NCBI GenBank assembly: GCA_947258885.1
Contig: CAMYKD010000023.1
Span: forward strand, 1 to 64,000
Direction of reading: 5' to 3'
DNA length: 64,000 nucleotides
From: an uncultured Kiloniellales bacterium
GTDB taxonomy: Bacteria; Pseudomonadota; Alphaproteobacteria; Kiloniellales; JAKSDN01
The translations under genes were made by a program, and so were the position numbers. Shown here piece after piece: positions 44,598 through 53,499 of this stretch. Each line of letters starts with the position of its first letter. Position 1 is the first letter of the stretch. The notes beneath the pieces are model-generated. The model made no database searches. It was given only the letters and a program-made list of their open reading frames with translations, and was not told the DNA's origin.

Positions 44598-45809
44598 TCA
44601 ATTCACGGGCACGACCGCCTTGCCGTTGTTCCGCACGAGTCGCCCGTCATAGTCATAGACGAAGCTGGCACTCTCGAAGAAGCTGAACGGGATCTCCAGT
44701 CCGATTTCGCGCGCCTTGAGGAAGTTGATGGCGATATCCGGCGGCGAGACGATGCCGACTTTCAAGTCGCCCACCTTGGCTCGGCCCTCCAGCACGTCGG
44801 CGCCGTAGATTGCGGCCAAATGCGCGTTGCTTTGAAAACTGATCCCAATCGACAAGACGGCGCTGTCTTCGCTCTCCTTCACCACCTCGGGCACCACACT
44901 AAGCACGGGAACGCGGTCCGAGTTCGCGTTGATCGCCCTGATTTCCCGAAACACGGCGGTGCTGCCGGTAATCCAGAACACACTGCCGTCGAGCGTGGGG
45001 TCGTTCTTCCGCATGGTGCGAACGGCATCGCGGACCTTGTAGGCCAGTTCCTCACCAGCATGTTTCGGATCCTCGACCTCGACTTCCAACACGCGAATGC
45101 CGCTCATGCGAGCATAGTCGGCAATCGGCTTGGCCTGTGTTTGCACGGCACTGATGTTTTGGCTGTTGACCAAGATCGCCAGGTTCTTGAGATTCGGTTT
45201 TAGTTCGAGCACGTAGGCCATCTGCACTTCGATTGGCATGTTGAGCGAGGTGAAGGCGAAGTTGGTGCCGGTACCGCTCTCGTAGTCTCGAGCCTGTCCC
45301 AACACCACGGGATCCTTGGAACAAACGGAAATCACGGGAACGGCTCCGCCGCGGTAGTTTTCCCAAAGCCAGGCGGTGGATTGCGAGCCCATCGAAAAGA
45401 CCAAGTCGAATCCGCCCTGGTCGGCCATTCGCAGGGCCCTATTTCCGCGCGCGTGATCGTTGTCGAAATTCACCAGGGTGAAATCGGCGCGGATGTTCTT
45501 TTCCTCGAACACCTGAAGAATCTGGGCCATGGCGATATCGTAGGCCGAAGACCGGCGGGGGAAGAGAACAATGATCCGCCGGCGAGGTTCCATCGGCCCA
45601 GCCTGCTTGCGCTTAATCGTCAAGCTGTAGGAATCACCCGCGACCTCCGCGAAACTCCAGGACCGTTTCGAGTTTTCGGCCGGCTTGAACCAAGCGCTGT
45701 AGCTGGGTTCCGCGGCGCGCGAAGAATCGCCAAGAACACCTGCGGTCAAGAGCGCAGCCACGATCGATCCCAGGATGTTCGGCCCAAGCATCCGGATGTT
45801 CCAAATCAT
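44598..45809 (-). CDS. ABC-type periplasmic substrate-binding protein coupled to a sensor-MFS gene
   Basis: A 403-residue exported binding protein. The ATG at 45809 overlaps the TAA of the preceding gene (TAATG), so translation is coupled; an upstream start would overlap by 70 bases. A signal peptide (about residues 1-33) is followed by RRIIVLFPRRSSAYDIAMAQ and FDLVFSMGSQSTAWLWENY, then VPVISVCSKDPVVLG and LKNLAILVNSQNISAV, the pattern of the ABC_sub_bind (PF04392) family. No ABC permease or ATPase is encoded nearby. The coupling suggests it presents its ligand to the sensor domain of the membrane protein. Ligand unknown. Confidence 0.8.
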   Translation of the reverse strand: MIWNIRMLGPNILGSIVAALLTAGVLGDSSRAAEPSYSAWFKPAENSKRSWSFAEVAGDSYSLTIKRKQAGPMEPRRRIIVLFPRRSSAYDIAMAQILQVFEEKNIRADFTLVNFDNDHARGNRALRMADQGGFDLVFSMGSQSTAWLWENYRGGAVPVISVCSKDPVVLGQARDYESGTGTNFAFTSLNMPIEVQMAYVLELKPNLKNLAILVNSQNISAVQTQAKPIADYARMSGIRVLEVEVEDPKHAGEELAYKVRDAVRTMRKNDPTLDGSVFWITGSTAVFREIRAINANSDRVPVLSVVPEVVKESEDSAVLSIGISFQSNAHLAAIYGADVLEGRAKVGDLKVGIVSPPDIAINFLKAREIGLEIPFSFFESASFVYDYDGRLVRNNGKAVVPVN

Positions 45810-48217
45810 TACACTGTCTCCCGATTGACTGTCTTGTCCTGCCCCGGGAAGGCCGGAAACAGGAACAGGAATCCACACAGCAGGATAGCCACGCCGACCC
45901 AGGCCAATATCGAGGCTTTCTGGCCCCAGAGCAGGAACAGCTGGCCAACTATGATCGGACCAGCGATGTGCCCGAGGCGTTCCAGGAATCTATACGTGGC
46001 GGTCAGGGAACTCGCCCCGATCGTCGCTGCGAGCTCTGAATCAGCCACATGCGTGACCACCGGCGCGTTGATGAAGCCGTGTGCAATGCCCAGGGTAGCG
46101 ACACCGACTATCAATGTTGCCGTAACGAGTGTTGAGCTTCTCGCACCGACACCCAACGGCGACAAGTCGATCAGCCCGATCAACAACAATCCAACGCCGC
46201 TGATGGCGGCGCCCCAAAAAAGTATTGCATAGGTTTGGCCCGTACGGTCCACCAGACGCGACACGTAGGTGCTGGCCAGAACCACGCCGGCGGCATAGAT
46301 CATGATGATCTGTCCTATGTCCTCCTGGGCATATTCCCTCTGAGCCAGGAGCAGCGGCAGCGCGAAGATGACGACCCCGGTCAGCACCGCTTTGGCCGGG
46401 ATGCCGATCAGGAACATCGTCTTCAGGAACTCCACACTGCGCAGGACTCTGCCCAAATTGCCGGCGAGCTGACCCAACGTGAACCCGACATGGATATCCG
46501 TTTGCGCCGGCCGGCGGGCAACGGGAACTACGAAGATCGCGTAGAGAGCCAGGATGAAGGCGATCATGCCGCTCAGATTGAAGATACCCATGGGACCCAT
46601 GTAGGTGACGAGCAGCGAGCCGACCGCCATGCCGGAAATCATCCCGCCCTGGAACCCCAATACAATGATTGCGGCACCGCGGGTCTTCTTGTCCGGGGAG
46701 GCCATCGTCAGGATGTAGGACTGCACGCCGATAAACAGCATGCCTTGACCGATTCCCGAGATCGATCGTGCCAACAGCAGGACATAGTAGTCGGCCCAGA
46801 GGGCCATGATCATCAATCCGGCACCGGCTAGCGCCAGACCCATGTACATCAAAGGTCGCGCGCTCTTTTGCTGAGCGAAGTGTCCGGATGGGATCAGGGC
46901 TAGAGCGAAGCAAAGATAGTAGGCCATGAAGGGCGCCGACGCGTAGCCTTCGGACAGGCCTGCCATGGCGACCACCTGATACATGAACTGTGGCAAGAAC
47001 GCATAGTTCAGGTGTTCGAGAAACACCGCGACGAAGAAGACCGGCTTTACGAGATCGAGCGCCGCATCGTCGTCGGCCAGGCCAGCGGACTTGGGCGCCG
47101 ACGAATCCTCTCGCTCGTGGGAACGCTGCACCGAGCCGGCGAGTTGCAGAAAAAGACCGGCAAGAAAGGCCGAGGCAACGAACAGGGCCGTGAAGTTCTT
47201 GACGCTCCTCACAATTCGTCTCAAGACGACGTTCGTGGGCACGGCCACGGCAACGCGAATCTCGCGGACGCTGCCAGGTGGCGTCAGGTGCACCCCATAC
47301 TCGTAGGTGAGATTGCTGGTTACCCAGGGTCGGCCGACTTGGCCGGCATCGGTGTGGATCAGGGTAACCCCGTTGACGCTCAGGCCCGCGGCGCTGATAT
47401 CCGGATTCAGCCGACTGTAATCCCCAAAGGTACGATCGAGACCGTAGATCTCGTCGATATTCAGATTGAATTCGACAATATCCGACAAGCGCTGCCCCAG
47501 GGAATTCGCGAGCGCCTTGGTTTTCGCCTGCGCTCCGTCCGAGTAGAGCGATATCAGAGTGCCGATGACGACGGCCGCCATGACGACGAACGTCAAGCCG
47601 TAGACGATCTGCAGCCAGGGGGCCCGCCGGTTCCGGAGCCTGGGCGCCGCGATCGAGGCGAATAGAGCAAAGGCCGCCGACAGTCCGATCGCAACGAAGA
47701 GCAGAGGCTGGAAGCTGGCTTGCACGCGTTCCGTGACCACGGAGCGCGGCATCGTGATTGCGAGATTACCTACAGGCTCGAAGCGGCTCTGCAAGGGCAA
47801 GATAACTTGGAAGTATTGCTCGTTCTTGCGCAGTTCGTAGCTCTTCGCCTCGCTGCTCGAGGTCGCGCCGTCGGTCGGCAGAAGAGCGATCGTTTCAACT
47901 CCGCTGACAAAGATCGGGCGCCCGCGGCGGTCGAAGGCGGTCATGGCCGCGATCGCTTCGTCCGAAGCCAGAATGGGCTCGGTCAAGGTCGCAAAGCCGA
48001 CAAACTGCCGCATGGGCAGACCTGGCCGCAAGAAGGTCGCCATGGCGTTTTGAACGACCCCGGCCTGGGCCGCGAGCTTCTCGATATGGAACTGCTGGTA
48101 GGTGCGCTGCGCTTCGCCGAAACCCACATACATGAGGAGCAACAGGGACAGGCCCGACACCAGGAACATTGTCCCGGCATCGATCAGGTGTCGTCTGAAT
48201 GTCTTCTTGGGTCCCAT
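45809..48217 (-). CDS. MFS transporter with two N-terminal periplasmic sensor units
   Basis: An 802-residue membrane protein, twice the length of a standard MFS carrier. Residues about 1-360 hold two TM-periplasm-TM units: helix near 11-31, a Cache-like domain (GLPMRQFVGFATLTEPILAS; MTAFDRRGRPIFVSG) to about 160, helices near 165-185 and 200-222, a second periplasmic domain to about 330, and a helix near 340-360. Residues about 385-800 are a 12-helix MFS domain with SISGIGQGMLFIGVQSYILT and RFLERLGHIAGPIIVGQLFL. It could be a ligand-gated carrier or a transporter-derived receptor. It sits in an operon with an ATP-grasp enzyme upstream and a binding protein downstream. Confidence 0.8.
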   Translation of the reverse strand: MGPKKTFRRHLIDAGTMFLVSGLSLLLLMYVGFGEAQRTYQQFHIEKLAAQAGVVQNAMATFLRPGLPMRQFVGFATLTEPILASDEAIAAMTAFDRRGRPIFVSGVETIALLPTDGATSSSEAKSYELRKNEQYFQVILPLQSRFEPVGNLAITMPRSVVTERVQASFQPLLFVAIGLSAAFALFASIAAPRLRNRRAPWLQIVYGLTFVVMAAVVIGTLISLYSDGAQAKTKALANSLGQRLSDIVEFNLNIDEIYGLDRTFGDYSRLNPDISAAGLSVNGVTLIHTDAGQVGRPWVTSNLTYEYGVHLTPPGSVREIRVAVAVPTNVVLRRIVRSVKNFTALFVASAFLAGLFLQLAGSVQRSHEREDSSAPKSAGLADDDAALDLVKPVFFVAVFLEHLNYAFLPQFMYQVVAMAGLSEGYASAPFMAYYLCFALALIPSGHFAQQKSARPLMYMGLALAGAGLMIMALWADYYVLLLARSISGIGQGMLFIGVQSYILTMASPDKKTRGAAIIVLGFQGGMISGMAVGSLLVTYMGPMGIFNLSGMIAFILALYAIFVVPVARRPAQTDIHVGFTLGQLAGNLGRVLRSVEFLKTMFLIGIPAKAVLTGVVIFALPLLLAQREYAQEDIGQIIMIYAAGVVLASTYVSRLVDRTGQTYAILFWGAAISGVGLLLIGLIDLSPLGVGARSSTLVTATLIVGVATLGIAHGFINAPVVTHVADSELAATIGASSLTATYRFLERLGHIAGPIIVGQLFLLWGQKASILAWVGVAILLCGFLFLFPAFPGQDKTVNRETV

Positions 48218-48244
48218 CTTGCGCCTATCGGCCCGCGGTCTATC

Positions 48245-49468
48245 TCACGGCCGATCCAAAAGAGCGGTCAGATGCGTGACGGCTCGCCGCCGTTGGCTGA
48301 ACAGGAGATCGATGCGGTCGGCGATCAGGGACAAGATCAGGTCGTCGTAACCCATCCCGTGCGCCGCCAGATTTGCGCAGACCAGACTGAGCCTTTCGCG
48401 GGTGGGAAACTTGAGGTCCGGTTTTGGATTGGATTCGAGAATCTCCATCACCCCGTCGGAGTCAATGCGGACGTCCAACCGAATGAGAGCCTCGAGATTG
48501 AGCTCGCGGTAGACCTTCCGCGCCAGCATTTCCAGGGTCGAGAGATGGCGTGCGTCGCTGACAGGATCGAGCCGTCGAACACGGTCCATGGTAATGGGCC
48601 GCACGTCCATGGAAGTGAAGATCATTTCGTTCGGGGCGAGAATGCGTTCGACCGCGGCAAAGACGAACGGCTCGTCACGGCGTCTCAGCTTTCCGCCATG
48701 TGCGGTCACTGGGCCACAGGCAGCGATGCAGAACTCGCGGCCCGGAAGGAACTTCTCGACCAATACGTGATTTTCGGTCGCACGCTGAACCCCGGCCACG
48801 GCGTCACATAGGTCACTGGTTCTGTCCACCAAGTGCACGTGCAGCGAAGCGCGCCCGGAAACCGGTTTGACCACAAAGGGTCCGGCGTAGTCCCCGAAGA
48901 TGCGTTGGAACCGGATATCCGCCTCGGGGCGGAAGGGGCCGCTACCGTAATGAGACAGCACGAAGGGAGCATTGGGTATATCCAAGGCCTGGAGTTCGCG
49001 CTTGAAGACATGCTTGTTGTCGAGCATGCCTGCAGAGAGGGGATCGTGGCCGACATAAGGAATGCCGCACATTTCCAGTATTGCGGCCGCGTGTGCCATG
49101 GAGTTGAAGCCCTGGACCCCACCGGTGTTGAGCCAGGCCATGTGAATGCCTGACTCAGCCAGACGGCTGCCGAGTTGCATGTCCTCCGACATCAGGTGCA
49201 CATGGCGGAAGCCGATCCGTCTGAGTGCGCCCGCGATGTCCTCGGCAACGGTCCGATAGCTTTTCCAGGATCGCGGATTATGGGTCTGGTTGATGACCGC
49301 TCCCTCTGCGGTCTTGTCGCCGCCATAGATCACGGCGATCCGCATGCGCTCCATCAGTTGAGCGATTTGGCTTTCGAGTTCATCCACCCTGCTTGATCGG
49401 CGCGGCTGCTCGTCGGTTAACGTAAAGACCGCCTCCGCGCCAGTGTCGTATGGTTGTAGTAAAGTCAT
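48245..49468 (-). CDS. D-Ala-D-Ala-ligase-like ATP-grasp enzyme
   Basis: A 407-residue ATP-grasp protein, first gene of the operon. After an N-terminal helical lead (about 1-38) it has RIAVIYGGDKTAEGAVINQT, VQGFNSMAHAAAILEMCGIP and YVGHDPLSAGMLDNKHVFKR, the last being the typical D-Ala ligase segment. The ATP-grasp core has FVVKPVSGRASLHVHLV, VEKFLPGREFCIAAC and EALIRLDVRIDSDGVMEILE ending in ESNPKPDLKFP with the metal-binding Glu/Asn. It should join a carboxylate to an amine with ATP cleavage, but the substrates are unlikely to be cell-wall D-Ala: no mur genes are near. The MFS-sensor gene starts 27 bases downstream. Confidence 0.82.
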   Translation of the reverse strand: MTLLQPYDTGAEAVFTLTDEQPRRSSRVDELESQIAQLMERMRIAVIYGGDKTAEGAVINQTHNPRSWKSYRTVAEDIAGALRRIGFRHVHLMSEDMQLGSRLAESGIHMAWLNTGGVQGFNSMAHAAAILEMCGIPYVGHDPLSAGMLDNKHVFKRELQALDIPNAPFVLSHYGSGPFRPEADIRFQRIFGDYAGPFVVKPVSGRASLHVHLVDRTSDLCDAVAGVQRATENHVLVEKFLPGREFCIAACGPVTAHGGKLRRRDEPFVFAAVERILAPNEMIFTSMDVRPITMDRVRRLDPVSDARHLSTLEMLARKVYRELNLEALIRLDVRIDSDGVMEILESNPKPDLKFPTRERLSLVCANLAAHGMGYDDLILSLIADRIDLLFSQRRRAVTHLTALLDRP

Positions 49469-49865
49469 GGCCGCCCTGTGTATACCGTTTCCAGAAGATG
49501 AAAAAATAGTAAGAGATCGTTAAAATTGGACTAAATTTTTCTTAACACGAAATGTTAATTCTGTTTATTTTCATAGTTAACAAGAAGTCGAATAATCAGG
49601 CAGATCGATATGATCTTTGTTGTGCGGGACTCGCCGCCTCGATCGTTGGAACGGAGGCCGACCCGCTCTCGGCGCCGCATCCGGCGCGGAGGGCCGGTTC
49701 AAGACGGCCGCGCCGGATGCGAAGCGTGATCTACTGTTGGGCAATGCGGGCTAGGGGGACATGGTCAGGCTGACTGGGCCCGACGAGCGGCTCAACGAGA
49801 TCCCACCGGACGAACTCGGTTCGCGATCCAACACCTGCTCGGGAGCGTTCGTGGGCAGCCGCGGA

Positions 49866-50075
49866 CTAGGCGTGGACACAGGATTCGTGCATTCGGATCC
49901 CCACAGCTTCGTTGCAGGTATCGAGCATGCTCCTTTGCGATTCGCGTGCGGCAAGCTCCCGCCTGCGGAGTTCGATGGCTCGGCGGGTCACTTTGGTGTC
50001 GAATCCGATCGCCTTGGCTGTTGCAATGAGATCGTAAATGTCACCGTTCGGGGCGGACCTTTGGTCCTCCAGCCG
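49866..50075 (-). pseudogene. GapR/DUF2312-like remnant
   Basis: The - strand frame encodes RLEDQRSAPNGDIYDLIATA, then KAIGFDTKVTRRAIELRRRE and LAARESQRSMLDTCNEAVG. This matches the DUF2312/GapR core (RLEEEKKAI-x-DIYDVYAEAK and GFDTK-x2-R-x2-I-x-LR pattern). An in-frame TAG lies directly before the first residue (50078-50076), there is no start codon, and the frame ends at 49868-49866. GapR is a nucleoid-associated DNA-binding protein of alphaproteobacteria. This copy is a fragment; a functional one would be elsewhere. Confidence 0.65.
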
Positions 50076-50467
50076 CTAAATCCTATATACCGGTGGTTCT
50101 AAATCACCGCCTGCCATTACAACAATTACGACTAATCTTGCTCTTGAGATCACACCCTATTTCAATTGCACAGGACGATTTATTTCGTTTACCATGAATT
50201 TCTAATTAGGGTTGAAACCCTGCACGCGCCCGGCACCATGACATGTCGTGACGAGTGAAGTCGCTCGCGATCACCGCCCGAGCTCGTCTCGTCACAACCG
50301 GCTCACGGAAACTTATGCAATATATCTCAGTAGCTTATGTGCCAGAGGTCATTGAGAACAGGGAGGTCCAGAGGCCCTGGCGCGGCGAACCGAAGGCCGG
50401 GCAAACGGCCGTAAATCCGGAACCCATCGACGGATAGTCCGTCGGAATAACTCATTTTTAAGCTTTC

Positions 50468-50490
50468 TTGACTTAATCTGCACAAGTCAA
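50468..50490. promoter_or_regulatory. Perfect 7-bp inverted repeat upstream of the histidine kinase
   Basis: TTGACTT at 50468-50474 and AAGTCAA at 50484-50490 form a perfect inverted repeat with a nine-base spacer, about 70 bases before the kinase start codon. The left arm also resembles a -35 hexamer (TTGACT). It could be an operator overlapping the promoter; the binding protein is unknown. Confidence 0.45.
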
Positions 50491-50561
50491 GGCTATGCCG
50501 CAGGCAACCCGCGTTCAATAGTTGTGGGGTACGGGAGGCTGGGTGTGCAGACGGGCGGGCA

Positions 50562-53417
50562 ATGGCCAGGGAACGGAGGAAGGGACACCGCGGGATGGCG
50601 TCAGGGAACCCCTTGGAGAAACTCGCGCCAGCCAACGCGGCAGAGCCGGAGCAACGTTCCTCCGCGCGCTCCTTGAACGGGGGGGGTGTCGCCGCTTCGA
50701 GACGGTCGACCTCGGCTCCGGCCGCCACCGCGGAAGATCCGAAGGATCCCGGCCCCGGCCATGTGGACACGTTGGCGGGCCCTAGCACCGACAGCACTCT
50801 GGAGACACCACGAGACGCCTTCGGGGCCGACCGCTTCGACGACCTGCTCCAAGGGCAGAGCGAGGTACTCGAGCTCATCGCCAGCGGCTCCAGCCTGGAC
50901 CTCGTCTTGCAGCACATCGCCCTGCTCGTCGAACGAATCGCACAGCCGGCGCTCTGCGCCATTCACATTCTCGACTCCGAAGCCAAGGTTCTGCGCCTCG
51001 GCGCGGCGCCAAGCCTCCCGGCCGACTATGCGCGAATTATCGACGGCTGCGAAATCGACCCGGATGGGAGTCCCTTTCATGCTGCGGCCTTCCGCCGCAA
51101 CAGGATCGACGTGGCCAACTTGGAGGCGGACGACCGTTGGGCCGAATTCCGTGGGCTCGCCCTAGCGTGGAACCTACGCGCCACCTGCGCACAGCCGATC
51201 CTGGGTCGGCGGAGCCAGGTGTTGGGTACCTTGGCGCTGCACTACGAGAATCCGCACCGGTTTGTCGCCGGTGACCATCGCCTCATGGATGCAATGGCTT
51301 CGCTCACCGCATTCGGAATCGAATCGGTCGGCCGAGAACGCGCGCTCGAATCCGCCAACAAGAGCTTTGCGTCGCTTGCCGCGTCGATCCCGGGCGTGGT
51401 CTATCGGAGGCTCGTCACCCCCGACGGCGACATCCGCTACACGTACATCAGCGAGGGCGCCAAGGACCTCTTCGGGGTCTCGCCCGAGGAGGTCCTGGCC
51501 AACCCGCAGGCGCTCTTCGACTGCCACGGACCGGAGTACCGCGCCACCTTCAGGGAGCGCCTGCTCGAGGCCTCGCGGGAGCTCTCGATGTGGGATGTCG
51601 AGGCGCAGATCATCACCCGGGACGGCGAGGAGAAGTGGACCCACGCCATTGCGCGGCCCCACCGCCTGCCCGACGGCTCCGTATTGTGGGATGGTGTGAT
51701 CCTCGATGCCACGCGAATCAAGAAGGCGGAGTTTGCGGCCGCACTCGCTGCACGCCACACTCGAAAGGTCATCGTCGAGAGCATTTCTCAAGGCTATGTT
51801 CTTTTTGACCCCGACGATCGACTGGTCATTTGCAACAGCAGCTATCTGGAACTCGACCCAGGCCTTACGCAATTCGCGGTGCCAGGGGCCAGCTACGAGT
51901 CCATCGCGCGCGCGGAGATCGAACGCAGCAGGAACGGTGCATCTGGCGAATCGCTGGAAGCAATGGTGTTTGAGCGTCTCGCAAATCACGAGCTTCCTGA
52001 ATCCTCGGCCGAGCGGCGGCTCCCCGGCAATCGTTGGATTCTGGTTCACGAACGGCGCACCTTCGACGGAAGCACGGCAATCGTCTACTCGGACGTCACG
52101 GACCTCAAGCGGCGCGAGAAGGAACTGGAACTGGCCAAAGCCCAATTGGAGACCACCAACACCGAGCTGGGACAAGCCATCGGTCAGCTCAATATCGCGC
52201 TGAGCAACATGACCCAGGGGCTATGCCTCCTCGACGCCGAGCAGAAGATCATTCTCTCCAACCGTCGCTATGCCGAAATCTTCGGGTTGGTGCACGATCT
52301 GGCCAAGCCCGGCATTACCGTTCGCGACCAAATGCTTTCCAGTTTCGGCGCGGCGAGTGACGGCGACCCAGAAGCCATATTGCTCGTCGAGGAAAGACTG
52401 AGACAGGCTGCCAGTCGCACGCGATGCACATTCTATATGAATTTCGCGGATGGCCGGGTGATAGAGGTTATTCACCAACCGCTCGACGACCGCGGCGCCG
52501 TTGAAACCTTCGCCGACGTAACCGAGGAATCGCGGACACGAAATGCATTGCGCGAAAGCGAGGAGCGCATGCGCGAAAAGGTGGGCGAGTTGTTGGAGAC
52601 GCGCCAACGTCTGATGCGCAAGAGTGAGGAACTCAAGGATCTCGCGGGCAATCTGGCCGCCGCACGCGACGAGGCCCAGGCAGCAAATCGGGCAAAATCC
52701 GAATTTCTCGCCAATATGAGCCATGAACTGCGAACGCCGTTGAATGCCGTGATCGGATTTTCCGAGGTTATGATACGGGAGGTCTTCGGTGCGATTGGGA
52801 GCCAGCGATACAAGGATTACGCTGAAGACATCCATTCGAGTGGCAGCCATCTACTGGGACTTATCAATGATATACTTGACCTTTCCAAGGTAGAAGCCGG
52901 TCAACTGAAATTACGCGACCAGATCGTCACTGTCCGCGACGTACTCAGCGCCTGCCAGAAACTCGTTCAAGACCGCGTGGAGAAAGCCGGAATCACGCTC
53001 TCCATCAGCTGCGCCGAGGACTTTCCCAAGTTGCGCGCCGACGAGCTAAAACTAAAGCAGATCATTCTCAACCTGCTTTCCAACGCCATCAAATTCACGC
53101 CGGCGGTCGGCAGGGTGAGCGTAGCAGCGCGGCGCGCCAAAGACGGCGGAGTTGTTGTTTCGGTCGCGGACACTGGGATCGGCATAAACCCAAAGGATAT
53201 GCCGCTGGTCTTGGAGCCGTTTCAGCAGATCGCAAGCCCGTTGTCCCGAAAGTATGAGGGGACGGGACTTGGCTTACCACTCGCCAAGGGACTTACCGAG
53301 CTACATGGCGGCAGCCTGTGTCTGGAAAGCGCCGAAGGCAAAGGCACGACCGTAGCGGTTCACTTGCCCGCCGCTCGCGTTATCGGGTCTCCGGACCGGC
53401 AACTCTGCCTGAAATGA
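50562..53417 (+). CDS. Multi-domain soluble histidine kinase (GAF-PAS-PAS-PAS-HisKA-HATPase)
   Basis: A 951-residue kinase with no transmembrane segment. Residues 1-90 are low-complexity; a GAF domain spans about 100-245 (LQHIALLVERIAQPALCAIH; LGTLALHYENPHRFVAGDH); PAS domains lie at about 275-395, 405-520 and 545-655. HisKA carries the phospho-acceptor in LANMSHELRTPLNAVIGFSE, and the ATPase domain has LLNLLSNAIKFTPAVGRV, DTGIGI and GTGLGLPLAK. It ends directly after the ATPase domain, without a receiver. No response regulator lies nearby; a DUF2336 gene follows, convergent. It should sense an intracellular signal through its four input modules. Confidence 0.92.
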   Translation: MARERRKGHRGMASGNPLEKLAPANAAEPEQRSSARSLNGGGVAASRRSTSAPAATAEDPKDPGPGHVDTLAGPSTDSTLETPRDAFGADRFDDLLQGQSEVLELIASGSSLDLVLQHIALLVERIAQPALCAIHILDSEAKVLRLGAAPSLPADYARIIDGCEIDPDGSPFHAAAFRRNRIDVANLEADDRWAEFRGLALAWNLRATCAQPILGRRSQVLGTLALHYENPHRFVAGDHRLMDAMASLTAFGIESVGRERALESANKSFASLAASIPGVVYRRLVTPDGDIRYTYISEGAKDLFGVSPEEVLANPQALFDCHGPEYRATFRERLLEASRELSMWDVEAQIITRDGEEKWTHAIARPHRLPDGSVLWDGVILDATRIKKAEFAAALAARHTRKVIVESISQGYVLFDPDDRLVICNSSYLELDPGLTQFAVPGASYESIARAEIERSRNGASGESLEAMVFERLANHELPESSAERRLPGNRWILVHERRTFDGSTAIVYSDVTDLKRREKELELAKAQLETTNTELGQAIGQLNIALSNMTQGLCLLDAEQKIILSNRRYAEIFGLVHDLAKPGITVRDQMLSSFGAASDGDPEAILLVEERLRQAASRTRCTFYMNFADGRVIEVIHQPLDDRGAVETFADVTEESRTRNALRESEERMREKVGELLETRQRLMRKSEELKDLAGNLAAARDEAQAANRAKSEFLANMSHELRTPLNAVIGFSEVMIREVFGAIGSQRYKDYAEDIHSSGSHLLGLINDILDLSKVEAGQLKLRDQIVTVRDVLSACQKLVQDRVEKAGITLSISCAEDFPKLRADELKLKQIILNLLSNAIKFTPAVGRVSVAARRAKDGGVVVSVADTGIGINPKDMPLVLEPFQQIASPLSRKYEGTGLGLPLAKGLTELHGGSLCLESAEGKGTTVAVHLPAARVIGSPDRQLCLK

Positions 53418-53499
53418 GTTACGCCGCGGTGCGGTTCATCTACCAAGCGACCGCGCCGAGCGGCCGATCCTCGCCGCCCCATCCCAAGGGCCAAGCAAC

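Larger units (their letters stand above)
49469..50561. other. Long intergenic region with a decayed GapR-like gene
   Basis: About 1.1 kb without an intact gene. It is much more AT-rich than its surroundings at 49490-49620 and 50100-50250, typical of promoter-rich or horizontally altered DNA. It contains the GapR/DUF2312 remnant (49866-50075) and an inverted repeat at 50468-50490 near the start of the histidine-kinase gene. Confidence 0.55.

Noticed and set aside
50055..50067. GGACCTTTGGTCC palindrome as another end of the 157-bp element
   Set aside because: Only the CCTTTGG core is shared with the element ends and no second end or target duplication is present; it lies within the GapR-like remnant.
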